Shown here piece by piece: positions 29,565-38,403 of a DNA stretch of 64,000 nucleotides. The notes under the pieces are model-generated. The model saw only the letters and a program-made list of their open reading frames with translations. It searched no databases and was not told the DNA's origin. Within the stretch, counting starts at the first letter, position 1. Each line of letters starts with the position of its first letter. The DNA is from Betaproteobacteria bacterium. GTDB lineage: Bacteria; Pseudomonadota; Gammaproteobacteria; Burkholderiales; Rhodocyclaceae. The translations under genes were made by a program, and so were the position numbers. The stretch is from NCBI GenBank assembly GCA_016705475.1, contig JADIYD010000014.1, forward strand, positions 310,001 through 374,000, written 5' to 3'.

Positions 29565-30198
29565 AGAAGCGTCTCAGGATTTTCAATCCGACTTCCCCAC
29601 TTTTTTCCGGATGGAACTGGCAGCCAGTGGTTCGCCCCTTGCCGATGACAGCCGGAATACGATGGCCGCCGTAGAGGCAATCAGCCAGCCTGTGTGCAGG
29701 ATCGCTGGGAACTGCCATGAAGGAGTGAACGAAATAGACCGCCTCACCGAACATGACGTCTTCCAACATGGTCTTCTGCCAGGATGAGGTTCCGGCTGGT
29801 TGAAGTTCGTTCCAACCGATATGTGGAATCTTTTGCGCTTCCTGTTGAACAGTCCGCACCGGAATGGCGACAACCCTCCCTGGAATGATCCCGAGCCCGG
29901 CCGTCAGGCCAAATTCGTCACTTTCATCGAGTAGCAATTGCATTCCGAGACAGATGCCGAGCAAAGGCGTACCTCTGGCTGCGATCTCCTGGATTGCAGG
30001 CACAAGCCCGAGTTCCCGCAAGGCAGTCATTGCGTTGCTGAATGCACCTACACCGGGCAGGACGACTCGCGCCGCAGCGCGGACCTGCGCTGGATCGGAA
30101 GTCAGAAGCACGCTGGCACCACAATGCTCCAGGCCGCGCTGGACACTGAGCAGATTGCCGACGCCATAATCAATGACGGTAATTTCTGGATTAGCCAT
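29554..30198 (-). CDS. hisH: HisH-type glutaminase for sugar amidination
   Basis: 214 residues, class I glutamine amidotransferase. Cys83 is in LLGICLGMQLLL, and the catalytic His-Glu pair is in TGCQFHPEKSG near residue 195. Homologous to the HisH subunit of imidazole-glycerol-phosphate synthase, but here between a HisF copy (8-base overlap) and an oxidoreductase, directly after an N-acetyl-sugar amidotransferase. In Pseudomonas aeruginosa O-antigen loci the same trio (WbpG, HisH2, HisF2) makes acetamidino sugars, HisH and HisF supplying ammonia. The histidine-operon copy must lie elsewhere. Confidence 0.9.
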   Translation of the reverse strand: MANPEITVIDYGVGNLLSVQRGLEHCGASVLLTSDPAQVRAAARVVLPGVGAFSNAMTALRELGLVPAIQEIAARGTPLLGICLGMQLLLDESDEFGLTAGLGIIPGRVVAIPVRTVQQEAQKIPHIGWNELQPAGTSSWQKTMLEDVMFGEAVYFVHSFMAVPSDPAHRLADCLYGGHRIPAVIGKGRTTGCQFHPEKSGEVGLKILRRFCAS

Positions 30199-30955
30199 AG
30201 CGTCTTACCCCGAGGCCGGCTTCGCGGGCGAGCGTTCTGATCTCGCCGACCCCGGCCCGTCCATAATGAAGGATGTCTGCCATCGCCACAGCGTTGGCCT
30301 CGCCGTCTCGTACCACCTCGAGAAGATCGGTCGTTTTCCCCATCCCCCCACTTGCAATAACGGGTACCGAGACTTCCGATGTCACAGCACGCACGAGTGG
30401 AATGTCGAATCCTTTGCGGGTCCCCTCCCGGTCGACCGATGTCAGCAGGATCTCCCCTGCCCCGTTCGAAACGCCGCGCTTAACCCAGTCCACAACATCG
30501 ATCCCTGTCCGTTCTCGGCCGTTGTCGGTGTAGACCTCCCAACGGTCCATGCCGACCTGCTTGGCCTCGATTGACAACACCATGCACTGGCTGCCGAACT
30601 TGCGAGCAACCTCGGTGATCAGCTTCGGATTGGCCACTGCAGCGGTATTAATCGCGACCTTGTCTGCCCCGGCGCGCAGGATGCTCGTCGCATCCTCGAC
30701 GGAGCGGATGCCGCCCCCAACCGTCATTGGTACGAAAATATCCTTTGCTGCCGACCGAACGATTTCCGCCAGGTGATTTCTTCCATAGAGACTGGCAACG
30801 CAGTCCATGTAAAGCAGTTCATCGATTCCCTGCTGGTAGTAGCGAAGTGCATGCTCCCCGGGAGAACCAACCACCCTCAAGCCCTCGAGATGGACCCCCT
30901 TGATCAGGTTTGCCCCTTTGATATCGAGACGTGCAATAAGTCGAATATTCGCCAC
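30191..30955 (-). CDS. hisF: HisF-type ammonia-channelling subunit for sugar amidination
   Basis: 254 residues, TIM-barrel of the HisF family. It begins [14 protein letters not shown], so the catalytic Asp11 is present, and [13 protein letters not shown] holds the second catalytic Asp. [13 protein letters not shown] and [16 protein letters not shown] are the phosphate-binding loops. It starts nine bases after the amidotransferase stop. In WbpG-HisF2-HisH2 systems HisF mainly docks HisH and channels ammonia, so the retained acid residues are noteworthy but do not prove cyclase activity. Its sequence reads as the O-antigen type rather than the histidine-pathway type ([25 protein letters not shown] instead of the canonical LRDAGDPVE-like segment). 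Confidence 0.9.
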   Translation of the reverse strand: MANIRLIARLDIKGANLIKGVHLEGLRVVGSPGEHALRYYQQGIDELLYMDCVASLYGRNHLAEIVRSAAKDIFVPMTVGGGIRSVEDATSILRAGADKVAINTAAVANPKLITEVARKFGSQCMVLSIEAKQVGMDRWEVYTDNGRERTGIDVVDWVKRGVSNGAGEILLTSVDREGTRKGFDIPLVRAVTSEVSVPVIASGGMGKTTDLLEVVRDGEANAVAMADILHYGRAGVGEIRTLAREAGLGVRRYG

Positions 30956-30963
30956 GGGCTATA

Positions 30964-32286
30964 TCACCGGTTCTCTTGCCAGACGGCATGACGAAGTTTC
31001 CATTCTCCGTTTTCGTAGAACCACAGATGCGGCGACCGGAACTGATCAGTCAGGAGGCTGAAGTACTCGCGATCCATCATCGGTTGCTCAAACATCTTGC
31101 TGGCAACCGAAAACTCCTTTTCAGGCAGGCTCAAATAGGTAAACAACTCGTTGGCAAAACGTTCCGGAAATTCGTGATCGAAACGCTTGACCAAGGCCAC
31201 ACCTTCATCCCGCTCGATATCACCGGAGCGAATTTCCTGGGCTGCATCGTAGGTGGCGCGACCGATTCCGAACTTGATACCCGTGGTGTAGTAGTGCAGG
31301 TCGTCGATCCGATCGTCGATGCTGTTGTATTTTGAATAGGTACCTGGAGTCCGCTCCGGAGAAGCCTGAAAACCACCATGCTCGACAGCATAGTAGTAGC
31401 AAGACTGCGGGTGCCATTTCAGGTAGTACCCCAAGTAGTGCACTTCGATATTTTTCTCTGCGATCCGGCTCGGGTCGGCAGGTAGATAGGGCTGCAAATC
31501 ATTTTGATCGATACCGAACTGTGCCTTGAGATCAGATACCGACACCCCGCCTAGGAAAATCTGTGATTGGTCCTCGGCCGTGAAGTACGACCAGTCGCGC
31601 TTGGCCGAATCCGTATCGCCAATCGGATTGCCATATTCAGCCTCATTCTCTCCGTAGAAGACCAGTGGGATGTCGAACAATAAGGCCATCTTCGGGGCCA
31701 GCGACTTCTGGCCGAACATAAAAGCTTGGAAAGGGTGGAAGAGTAATTCGGTTGACAAACGGGTCAGCAGGCGATGTACGCGGCCATTCGGTGTCATTAG
31801 ATAGTTGTCGTGTCCAGCGTGAATCCAGGACTGAAAATTCTTCCATCCCCAGTCGGTATAGACGTGTGGCGCCCAAGTGACGGTCAGAGGGTGCATGCCA
31901 TACTTTGTCCTCAGGATATGTGAAGCGTAGAAACTGTCCTTCCCGCCCGAGCCCGGGACGATGCAGTCATATGAGCCATCATGTTTACGGTGCTTGTCGC
32001 AAAGGTCACGCAGGCGTTTTTCCCTATCCACCCAGTCAATACTATGCTTCTTTTTCTCGGCAAACTTGCAAGCGTCGCAAACACCGTCCTCATCGAAATG
32101 GATGGTCGACTTCTTGGAATCTTTGGTGTGCTTGTACTCGACAGCTGAGTTCGGCCGCTGATTAGAGATGATGCACTTCTTGCAGTAGGTGACATGCGTC
32201 GGCAACCCATAGCGTGCATCCGGGTTGGCGCAGTCCCTTGCGAAGGGGCTCAGTTCGATGGGGTTGGGATATTTAATCTTTTCCAT
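30964..32286 (-). CDS. N-acetyl-sugar amidotransferase (WbpG/PseA/WbuX family)
   Basis: 440 residues. An N-terminal zinc site is visible as CKKCIISNQRPNS plus CDACKFAEKKK. The PP-loop ATP-pyrophosphatase motif is CIVPGSGGKDSFYASHIL. GENEAEYGNPIG and KWHPQSCYYYAVEHGGF are family stretches. It turns an acetamido group into an acetamidino group, using ATP and ammonia from the adjacent HisH/HisF. Embedded among legionaminic acid genes, it probably acts on a legionaminic intermediate or CMP-legionaminate, in the way PseA does in the pseudaminic pathway; the precise acceptor is inferred. The HisF and HisH genes follow in the same unit. Confidence 0.92.
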   Translation of the reverse strand: MEKIKYPNPIELSPFARDCANPDARYGLPTHVTYCKKCIISNQRPNSAVEYKHTKDSKKSTIHFDEDGVCDACKFAEKKKHSIDWVDREKRLRDLCDKHRKHDGSYDCIVPGSGGKDSFYASHILRTKYGMHPLTVTWAPHVYTDWGWKNFQSWIHAGHDNYLMTPNGRVHRLLTRLSTELLFHPFQAFMFGQKSLAPKMALLFDIPLVFYGENEAEYGNPIGDTDSAKRDWSYFTAEDQSQIFLGGVSVSDLKAQFGIDQNDLQPYLPADPSRIAEKNIEVHYLGYYLKWHPQSCYYYAVEHGGFQASPERTPGTYSKYNSIDDRIDDLHYYTTGIKFGIGRATYDAAQEIRSGDIERDEGVALVKRFDHEFPERFANELFTYLSLPEKEFSVASKMFEQPMMDREYFSLLTDQFRSPHLWFYENGEWKLRHAVWQENR

Positions 32287-32297
32287 TTCGCAATCGT

Positions 32298-33356
32298 TCA
32301 GGTTATGTTTCCGTTTTCCGCATTGGCGCGGTTCAAATCGTCAGGCCGTCCGACATCAAGCCATGGCTCATGCATCGGGTAAGCGACAGTCCGTCTTCCT
32401 TCGGATTGAAGCTGTTCGAACAACGTCGGCATGTCGTAATAAGTATTCGGACTGATCAATCCGAGTGCTTCCGGGCTCAACGCATAGATGCCTGCATTGA
32501 TGTGAGTCCGGGCCACTGGCTTCTCCTCGAAGCCAATGATATCAATGCCGTCAGTCTGCACGACGCCGAACGGGTGTTGCCACTCATGCTGGCGAACAGC
32601 CATCGTTGCGAGCGCTACATGCCGGGAGTGAAAATCGAGGAGTTCGCCATACCGTATATCGGACAGGACATCGCCATTGGTGACCACGAACGGCACCGCC
32701 GGAACAGGATCAAGCAAGCCTAGAGCCCCAGCTGTCCCAAGGGGAAATGGCTCGCGCAGATAGTCGATACGCACCTGCCAGCGGTCACCATTTCCGAAGT
32801 AGTCTTCAATGATATAGCTAAGGTACTGGACCGCAAGTATAAAGTGACGGAACCCCTCAGCCTTCGCTCGTTCGATAATATGTTCGAGCATGGGCTTGCC
32901 AGCGACCAATAGCATCGGCTTTGGGCAGGTTTCGGTGTGCGGCCGAAGGCGCTTGCCCAAGCCACCAACCATGATCACCATTGGATTGGGGCGCGCTTCG
33001 GTGCCAGTATCTTCGTCCCAAAGATGCAGGCCAAGAACGTGGTGCTGGGCATCAACGACCGGTACTTGGCGCAGTTTGTTCGCGCGCATCAGATGCACAA
33101 CCATTTCTCGACCCATTTCTGGCGTGACAACCAGTGAATTGCTACGCATGACACCGGTCAGTGACGACTCCAACTGCAGGCCACGCAACAATCCGCGCCT
33201 GATGTCGCCATCCGTCACAGTCCCCAACAGCCCCCCTGTACCGTCAACTACCAGTACGATTTGCAGTCCGGTCTCGTTCAGGTTCGCGATTGCATCCTTG
33301 ACATTTCCCGAGGGCGGTAGGATCACTTTGCGCCAAACACTTTCGGGAAGGCTCAT
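32298..33356 (-). CDS. ptmE: CBS-domain sugar-1-phosphate guanylyltransferase (PtmE-like)
   Basis: 352 residues. Residues about 1-120 are a CBS pair (LGTVTDGDIRRGLLRG is a clear CBS end); from about 122 a nucleotidyltransferase begins with VIMVGGLGKRLRPHTETCPKPML, then PLGTAGALGLL, TNGDVLSDI and INAGIYALSP. In C. jejuni PtmE makes GDP-GlcN from glucosamine 1-phosphate for the legionaminic route. The presence of PtmE with LegB points to GDP-linked rather than UDP-linked intermediates. The start overlaps the legG stop by four bases (ATGA). Confidence 0.88.
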   Translation of the reverse strand: MSLPESVWRKVILPPSGNVKDAIANLNETGLQIVLVVDGTGGLLGTVTDGDIRRGLLRGLQLESSLTGVMRSNSLVVTPEMGREMVVHLMRANKLRQVPVVDAQHHVLGLHLWDEDTGTEARPNPMVIMVGGLGKRLRPHTETCPKPMLLVAGKPMLEHIIERAKAEGFRHFILAVQYLSYIIEDYFGNGDRWQVRIDYLREPFPLGTAGALGLLDPVPAVPFVVTNGDVLSDIRYGELLDFHSRHVALATMAVRQHEWQHPFGVVQTDGIDIIGFEEKPVARTHINAGIYALSPEALGLISPNTYYDMPTLFEQLQSEGRRTVAYPMHEPWLDVGRPDDLNRANAENGNIT

Positions 33357-34534
33357 CGCAACGCCCCGAAAATGTTCTCAGGCAAGTCAAAGAACGTTTT
33401 TTTCACCAGTCCATCCAGTTCCAGGTGCTTGATTTCAGAAACGATTTGCGAACACGCACCACCATTTCCATAGGGATTGACGACATTGTAAAGGTTTGCC
33501 CGAAATTTCGGAGAAAACAGAGTGCTAATAGCCTGTGCAATACTTCCCCGCGCCGGTGCACAATTGATGATGCTTGAGGCCTGAAGCCTACCGCGCTGCC
33601 GATCACCAACATTTACCGTCCCGATTTGGAACGACGGTGCCTCCAAGATACCGCTGGATGAATTTCCGACGACACCATCTACTAGTGCCATGCACGAGAG
33701 ATAGCGTAATTGTCCCAGTGACGCGAAGGCACAAGCGTTACGACGGCCACCGACGAATGCCTCAACTTGGCGAATCAATCCGCGACCACCAGCATCAGCA
33801 TTGGGTAAGGTGAAGATCAGGCCTACATCGTCAAGTGTATCGAGTGCGGCCAATAGTTCTGCCATCTGCGCAGTCTCCGATGCATCCTCCAAGGTCGCCG
33901 GATGGAAGGTCACCAAGAGGTTCCTCTCCCGAAACGCGAAGCCCAGTGATGTCTCAAGTTCCTCCCGCCCCATCCTAGGAAGACGCTGGATTGCGTCGAC
34001 GCCGAGTCCGCCGACGCAATGGACACGATCAGGAAACTCGCCAAGCTGGATAACACGACGGCGATAGGCCTCGGTGGCCACAAAATGAACATGGGCCATC
34101 TTGGTAATCGCATGCCGGATAGCATCGTCGACGGCGCCTTCTGTCAACTCACCGCCATGCAGATGAACAACCGGGATTCGCGCAACAAGTGCAGCAACCA
34201 CCGCCGAAAGGATCTCGAATCGGTCACCGAGCACGATTACCAGATCCGGAGCCAATTCGCTGAGCGCGTCGGAAAATCCAATGAGCCCCAGCCCAATCGA
34301 TTTCCCTATTGCGGTGGGCGTATCGGCGCTCAGAAGCATTTCGACTCTCTTGTCGATCCTGAAACCATCATCCTCGATCTCTATGGAAGTTTCTCCGAAC
34401 TCAGGAGAAAGATGCATTCCGGTCGCTACAAGTTGAAGAGTCAAGTCGGGGTCATCGGCGATATCCCCCATCAGCCAGCGGAGCAAGCCGTACTCGGCAC
34501 GGGTTCCGGTGATAACACAAACCTTGCGACTCAT
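33353..34534 (-). CDS. legG: GDP/UDP-di-N-acetylbacillosamine 2-epimerase, hydrolysing (NeuC/LegG family)
   Basis: 393 residues, GT-B-like 2-epimerase. ITGTRAEYGLLRWLM at the N terminus, LVIVLGDRFEILSA, VVHLHGGELTEGAVDD and GNSSSGILEAPSF are the NeuC/LegG motifs. It releases the nucleotide and inverts C2 to give 2,4-diacetamido-2,4,6-trideoxymannose, the substrate of LegI. Preceded by legI (four-base overlap) and followed by ptmE (four-base overlap), as in Campylobacter ptmC-ptmD-ptmE. Confidence 0.92.
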   Translation of the reverse strand: MSRKVCVITGTRAEYGLLRWLMGDIADDPDLTLQLVATGMHLSPEFGETSIEIEDDGFRIDKRVEMLLSADTPTAIGKSIGLGLIGFSDALSELAPDLVIVLGDRFEILSAVVAALVARIPVVHLHGGELTEGAVDDAIRHAITKMAHVHFVATEAYRRRVIQLGEFPDRVHCVGGLGVDAIQRLPRMGREELETSLGFAFRERNLLVTFHPATLEDASETAQMAELLAALDTLDDVGLIFTLPNADAGGRGLIRQVEAFVGGRRNACAFASLGQLRYLSCMALVDGVVGNSSSGILEAPSFQIGTVNVGDRQRGRLQASSIINCAPARGSIAQAISTLFSPKFRANLYNVVNPYGNGGACSQIVSEIKHLELDGLVKKTFFDLPENIFGALR

Positions 34535-35532
34535 GGCTCGATCAGTTCGTCCATATTGAAGTCATGCGTCGCCGCTTTGCCAAGCAACTCATCCAGGCGC
34601 ATCGGGGAGATGCCGGTTCCTGGTCGCTTCACCCCAAGATTGGCTTCGCTGAACAATTCCCCGCGGGCAATGGGCTTGGCTGCAACCAGAGACTTGCGCG
34701 CAATTGGGCGATTACGCAGTTCGCTTGCGCTCGGGCGCTTGATGCCGTCGCCCATCGCCTGTTCAATGTTACGGATAGAATGAACCAAGCGTGCCAGCTC
34801 GTCAGCTTCAATGCTGGCTCGATGATCAGGTCCTGGAAGATTGCGGTCCAAAGTGAAGTGCTTCTCGATAACGGTAGCACCAAGCGCCACCGCGGCAATC
34901 GCGACCTCGATCCCCTCGGTATGATCAGAAAAACCAACTTGGACGCCGAAGGCATCCCGGATCGACAGCATCGCCCGCAAATTGACTTCCGCCATTGGCA
35001 CCGGATACTCGGTATTGCAATGCAGCACAGTCAAATCCGTGCGCCGCATCCCCTCTCTTTCAAAAACCTCAATCGCCGCCTCAATTTCGCCGAGCGTGGC
35101 CATACCGGTAGACAGGATGACCGGCTTGCCGCACCGCCCAACCTGCCGCAAATAAGGCAAATTGGTAATTTCCCCGGATGGAACTTTGACCCGCGCCATC
35201 CCGAGACGCATCAGATAATCTAGGCTGTCAAGATCGAAGGCAGTCGAGAAAAACTCTATCCCACGCTGGTGGCAGCGCTCGATCAATACGTCGTGCATGG
35301 CATCGCTGAGTTCGAGACGCCGAATCATCGTGTGTTGCGACTCCTCGGCTGCCGTCGTAACTTTCTGGTAATCGGCCTTGGCGGCCGTCCGAGTAACCAG
35401 CCTGTCAGCCCGGAAAGTCTGAAATTTGACAAGATCGGCTCCGGCATCTGCCGCGGCATCGAGCAGTTGGCAGGCCATGCCCAAGTCGCCGTTATGGTTG
35501 ACGCCTGCTTCAGCGATGATTAACGTTTTCAC
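34531..35532 (-). CDS. legI: N,N'-diacetyllegionaminate synthase (NeuB family)
   Basis: Condenses the six-carbon sugar with phosphoenolpyruvate to a nine-carbon acid. 333 residues from a GTG at 35532, placed five bases after GGAGG; the ATG at 35544 overlaps that ribosome site and is rejected. LIIAEAGVNHNGDLG, FQTFRADRLVT, KVPSGEITNLPYL, LSTGMATLGEIEAAI, and HCNTEYPVPMAEVNLRAM are the NeuB-barrel motifs. The C-terminal antifreeze-like (SAF) domain (about 275-333) has RKSLVAAKPIARGELFSEANL. The choice of legionaminate over sialate rests on neighbouring LegB/LegC/PtmE. Confidence 0.92.
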   Translation of the reverse strand: MKTLIIAEAGVNHNGDLGMACQLLDAAADAGADLVKFQTFRADRLVTRTAAKADYQKVTTAAEESQHTMIRRLELSDAMHDVLIERCHQRGIEFFSTAFDLDSLDYLMRLGMARVKVPSGEITNLPYLRQVGRCGKPVILSTGMATLGEIEAAIEVFEREGMRRTDLTVLHCNTEYPVPMAEVNLRAMLSIRDAFGVQVGFSDHTEGIEVAIAAVALGATVIEKHFTLDRNLPGPDHRASIEADELARLVHSIRNIEQAMGDGIKRPSASELRNRPIARKSLVAAKPIARGELFSEANLGVKRPGTGISPMRLDELLGKAATHDFNMDELIEP

Positions 35533-35545
35533 AGTTTCCTCCATA

Positions 35546-36166
35546 TTAGCGAACCACGACATCATCGCCGCAACTGCGACGGACAGCTAACCCCATCCCG
35601 ACGATGCAGCGTCGCCCCACAGTAACACCTTGGCGAATCGAGCAGCCGCTTCCAATGAAACTTCCATCCCCGATCTGGACGCCACTGTTGATGCGAGCGC
35701 CGGTAGCAACATGACAATGGTCGCCGACAGTAACGTCGTGCTCTACAAGCGCCAGGCTATTGATGATGCAATTCCGGCCAACCGTCGCCCCGGCATTGAT
35801 CACCGCACCGTGTAGCACGACGGTGCCGGGACCGATGCAGGCGTGCGGAGAAACATAGGCGTTTGGCGAAACTATCGCCTGCACTGTGCAAGCATACCGC
35901 TCGAGCACCTCGAACAAGCGGATGCGAGGTTCAGGCGTCTTGATCTGACCGATCGTCACAATCCCCGCAGCGTGGCTCTCGAGCAGTTCTGGCAGATCTA
36001 GATCTGTGCCTAGCACCGGGTAGCCGAGCACTGAAGAGCCAACCTCCTCCAACGTTCCGACTAATCCCTTGATCGCGTATTGCCCGTTTTGTTCGATCAC
36101 GTCAATGCATGCCCGGGCATGGCCACCGGCACCGAGCAGCAGGATCGGCGACCGCTCGACTATCAT
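35546..36166 (-). CDS. legH: Sugar O/N-acetyltransferase (NeuD/PglD type; probable LegH)
   Basis: 206 residues. The N-terminal part is a small Rossmann domain (PILLLGAGGHARACIDVIEQ), the rest a left-handed beta-helix with hexapeptide turns (VSPNAYVSPHACIGPGTVVLHGAVIN...). PglD and NeuD have this layout. Lying between legC (ATGA overlap) and legI, it most likely N-acetylates the 4-amino sugar made by LegC with acetyl-CoA. An O-acetylation role as in NeuD remains possible. A run of eight G (36170-36177) lies just before its ATG and may act as ribosome site. Confidence 0.85.
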   Translation of the reverse strand: MIVERSPILLLGAGGHARACIDVIEQNGQYAIKGLVGTLEEVGSSVLGYPVLGTDLDLPELLESHAAGIVTIGQIKTPEPRIRLFEVLERYACTVQAIVSPNAYVSPHACIGPGTVVLHGAVINAGATVGRNCIINSLALVEHDVTVGDHCHVATGARINSGVQIGDGSFIGSGCSIRQGVTVGRRCIVGMGLAVRRSCGDDVVVR

Positions 36167-37359
36167 GCTCCCCCCCCAACTAATTGCTGACTGCTAGGAA
36201 CATTGATGATCCGCCGGGCAAGCGACTCTGTAACCGGCAACGCCATCCGTGGACAACCAACGTACGGCGCCAGGTAATGCATCGGTGTCCACGCTGGCCG
36301 CGTCATCAATCCCGCTGCGTTGGTAGCGGCCAGTACTTCGTCGCGCACTACGGCTCGGTCCTCATCGAGCAATAAGGCCTGGAGCCAATAATTGCTCCGG
36401 CAATCCGTCGGCTCCTCGAACACGCGGACCCCAGACATGCCGGAGAAAGCGGCACGGTAGCGTCGGAACAACTCGCGTTTGCGTTCGATGCCTTCAGGAA
36501 GGGTCTCGAGTTGTGCACACCCCAAGGCCGCATTCAGGTTGGGCAAACGATAGTTATAGGCCACAACATCGTGATCGAAGCGCCAAGGATGTGAAATCTT
36601 CCCTGTCGTTGTCAAGTGCTTTGCCTGCCATGCCAGATCCGGGTCGTTGGTCAGAATGGCCCCGCCCCCCCCTGTAGTGACGATCTTGTTTCCATTGAAA
36701 CTTAGGGCCGCAAGGCACCCAAAATTACCGGTATGCCGCCCACGATACAAAGAGCCCAACGACTCCGCTGCATCCTCGACGACGACGAGACCGAATTCCG
36801 TAGCGACTGGGAGTAGACCATCGAGATCGACCGGATGCCCAAAGGTGTGCATCGGCACCAGAGCGCGAATCCGACGCCCTGTTCTGCGGTTGAAACATAC
36901 TCCGGCACGGAGGTCGGCAATGCTCGCCAGATGGTCGCGTAGGGCTGCCGGCGACACACCCAAAGTTCGCTCCTCTACATCGACAAAATGTGGGAACGCA
37001 TCGCAGTAGCGAACCGCGTTCGCTGTCGCGACAAAGGTAAGCGCGGGGACCAGCACTTCATCACCAGGCTCGACGCCGGCCAGTTTGAGACACATATGCA
37101 AGGCAGCCGTTCCATTAACGACCGCTACGGCATGGGCGGTTCCTGTTATAGAGCAGAGGTCACGCTCAAAGCGATCGACGAACTTGCCAACCGAGGACAC
37201 CCAGGCCGTATCAAGGCATTCCTTGACGTAGTCCCATTCGTTGCCTGAAAAGCACGGCTCGTGGAGTGCGACTGCGTCCCCGCCAGCTCCGAGAACAGAG
37301 CGCAGGCGAACGACAATCTCGTCAGCAAAGGCACGGTCATCCACGCTGTGATCGTGCAT
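36163..37359 (-). CDS. legC: LegC-family sugar 4-aminotransferase (DegT/DnrJ/EryC1)
   Basis: PLP enzyme, 398 residues from the ATG at 37359 that overlaps the legB stop by one base; the longer frame upstream lies within legB and is noise. GTAALHMCLKLAGVEPGDEVL, VVEDAAESLGSLYRGRHTGNFG and the PLP lysine in FNGNKIVTTGGGG are the DegT motifs; the NRIGRR-like segment CFNRRTGRRIRALVPMHTFG fits LegC. It aminates the 4-keto sugar from LegB. The glycine string is coded by eight G (36665-36672) and the end of the gene has another eight-G run. Confidence 0.93.
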   Translation of the reverse strand: MHDHSVDDRAFADEIVVRLRSVLGAGGDAVALHEPCFSGNEWDYVKECLDTAWVSSVGKFVDRFERDLCSITGTAHAVAVVNGTAALHMCLKLAGVEPGDEVLVPALTFVATANAVRYCDAFPHFVDVEERTLGVSPAALRDHLASIADLRAGVCFNRRTGRRIRALVPMHTFGHPVDLDGLLPVATEFGLVVVEDAAESLGSLYRGRHTGNFGCLAALSFNGNKIVTTGGGGAILTNDPDLAWQAKHLTTTGKISHPWRFDHDVVAYNYRLPNLNAALGCAQLETLPEGIERKRELFRRYRAAFSGMSGVRVFEEPTDCRSNYWLQALLLDEDRAVVRDEVLAATNAAGLMTRPAWTPMHYLAPYVGCPRMALPVTESLARRIINVPSSQQLVGGGA

Positions 37360-38363
37360 CAGATGTTGTACTGGCCGGCCTTGTACCCGGCGAGGTTGAC
37401 GGGATTCTGGAACCATTCGGCCGTGACGGCCAGACCCTTGCGGAAACCATCGACCCCTCCAAAGCGTGGCGACCAGCCAAACAGCTCGCTGGCCTTGGCA
37501 TTCGCCGCCCAAAGACGCTCGACCTCGCTCTTTTCCGGCCGCAGCCGATCTGCATCGGTATCAATCTCGATCTCGGCCCCCATGACCTCGGCGATCAACC
37601 GCACGGTTTCGCCGATCGATATCTCGTAGTTGGAGCCAAAATTGACCACTTCGCCAGCACCGCGGTCACTCTCCAGTGCGGCAATGAAAGCCCGAACAGT
37701 ATCAGCGACGTAATTGAAATCGCGTGTGGGGTGAATCGCCCCAAGCTTCAAACGACGCATGCCGCTGGCAATCTGGGCGATAACCGTTGGGATGACCGCG
37801 CGGGCTGATTGTCGCGGGCCATAAGTATTGAATGGCCTGGCGATAACCACCGGCACGCCAAAAGAAGCATAGAAGGAATAAGCCAATTGATCAGCCGCAA
37901 TCTTGGTTGCGGAATAAGGTGACTGCCCCTGCAGCGGGTGCTCTTCGGTGATCGGCACGAACCGGGCCGTACCGTAAACCTCGCTGGTCGACGTGTGGAC
38001 GACCCGTCGCACACCAAGCTCCCGAGCGGCCTGCAGAACGTTGAGAGTACCTTTGACGTTGGTATCGACGTAGGTATCCGGCGAGTGGTACGAGTAAGGA
38101 ATTGCAATCAGGGCAGCCAGATGCAAGACGGCATCACATCCGCGCATAGCCTCGCGAACGCCGTTCGTATCCCGGATATCGCCTGCAAAAACCTCAAAGT
38201 TCCCCGCCACGTCGGGGGCACATTGATCCAGCCAGCCCCACGAATTGAAGGAGTTGTAAAGAACAAATGCACGAACCTTGTATCCGGCCCTCACTAATGC
38301 CTCTGTCAGATGGGAGCCAATAAAGCCGTCTGCCCCGGTAACCAGTATTCTTTGTTCTGTCAT
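37359..38363 (-). CDS. legB: GDP-N-acetylglucosamine 4,6-dehydratase LegB
   Basis: 334 residues, extended SDR. TGADGFIGSHLTEALVRAGY NAD loop; the family-specific YNSFNSWGWLD and HLAALIAIPYSYHSP stretches are highly characteristic of LegB; STSEVYGTA and YSATKIAADQLA are the active site; RPFNTYGPRQSARAVIPT follows. It makes the 4-keto-6-deoxy intermediate of the legionaminic pathway, from a GDP-linked precursor in C. jejuni. First gene of the legB-legC-legH-legI-legG-ptmE string. Confidence 0.95.
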   Translation of the reverse strand: MTEQRILVTGADGFIGSHLTEALVRAGYKVRAFVLYNSFNSWGWLDQCAPDVAGNFEVFAGDIRDTNGVREAMRGCDAVLHLAALIAIPYSYHSPDTYVDTNVKGTLNVLQAARELGVRRVVHTSTSEVYGTARFVPITEEHPLQGQSPYSATKIAADQLAYSFYASFGVPVVIARPFNTYGPRQSARAVIPTVIAQIASGMRRLKLGAIHPTRDFNYVADTVRAFIAALESDRGAGEVVNFGSNYEISIGETVRLIAEVMGAEIEIDTDADRLRPEKSEVERLWAANAKASELFGWSPRFGGVDGFRKGLAVTAEWFQNPVNLAGYKAGQYNI

Positions 38364-38403
38364 GTTGCTTATACCAATCGCGTTGCGGGATCAAGTAGAT
38401 TCA

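Noticed and set aside
29554..30955. hisH and hisF as histidine biosynthesis genes
   Set aside because: They adjoin a WbpG/PseA-type amidotransferase and leg genes with overlaps, and no other his pathway gene except a hisC-type aminotransferase in an aromatic operon is in the window.
36163..37512. Longer LegC starting upstream at 37512
   Set aside because: The extra N-terminal residues lie inside legB in another frame and are unlike any aminotransferase; the ATG at 37359 overlaps the legB stop as at the neighbouring junctions.
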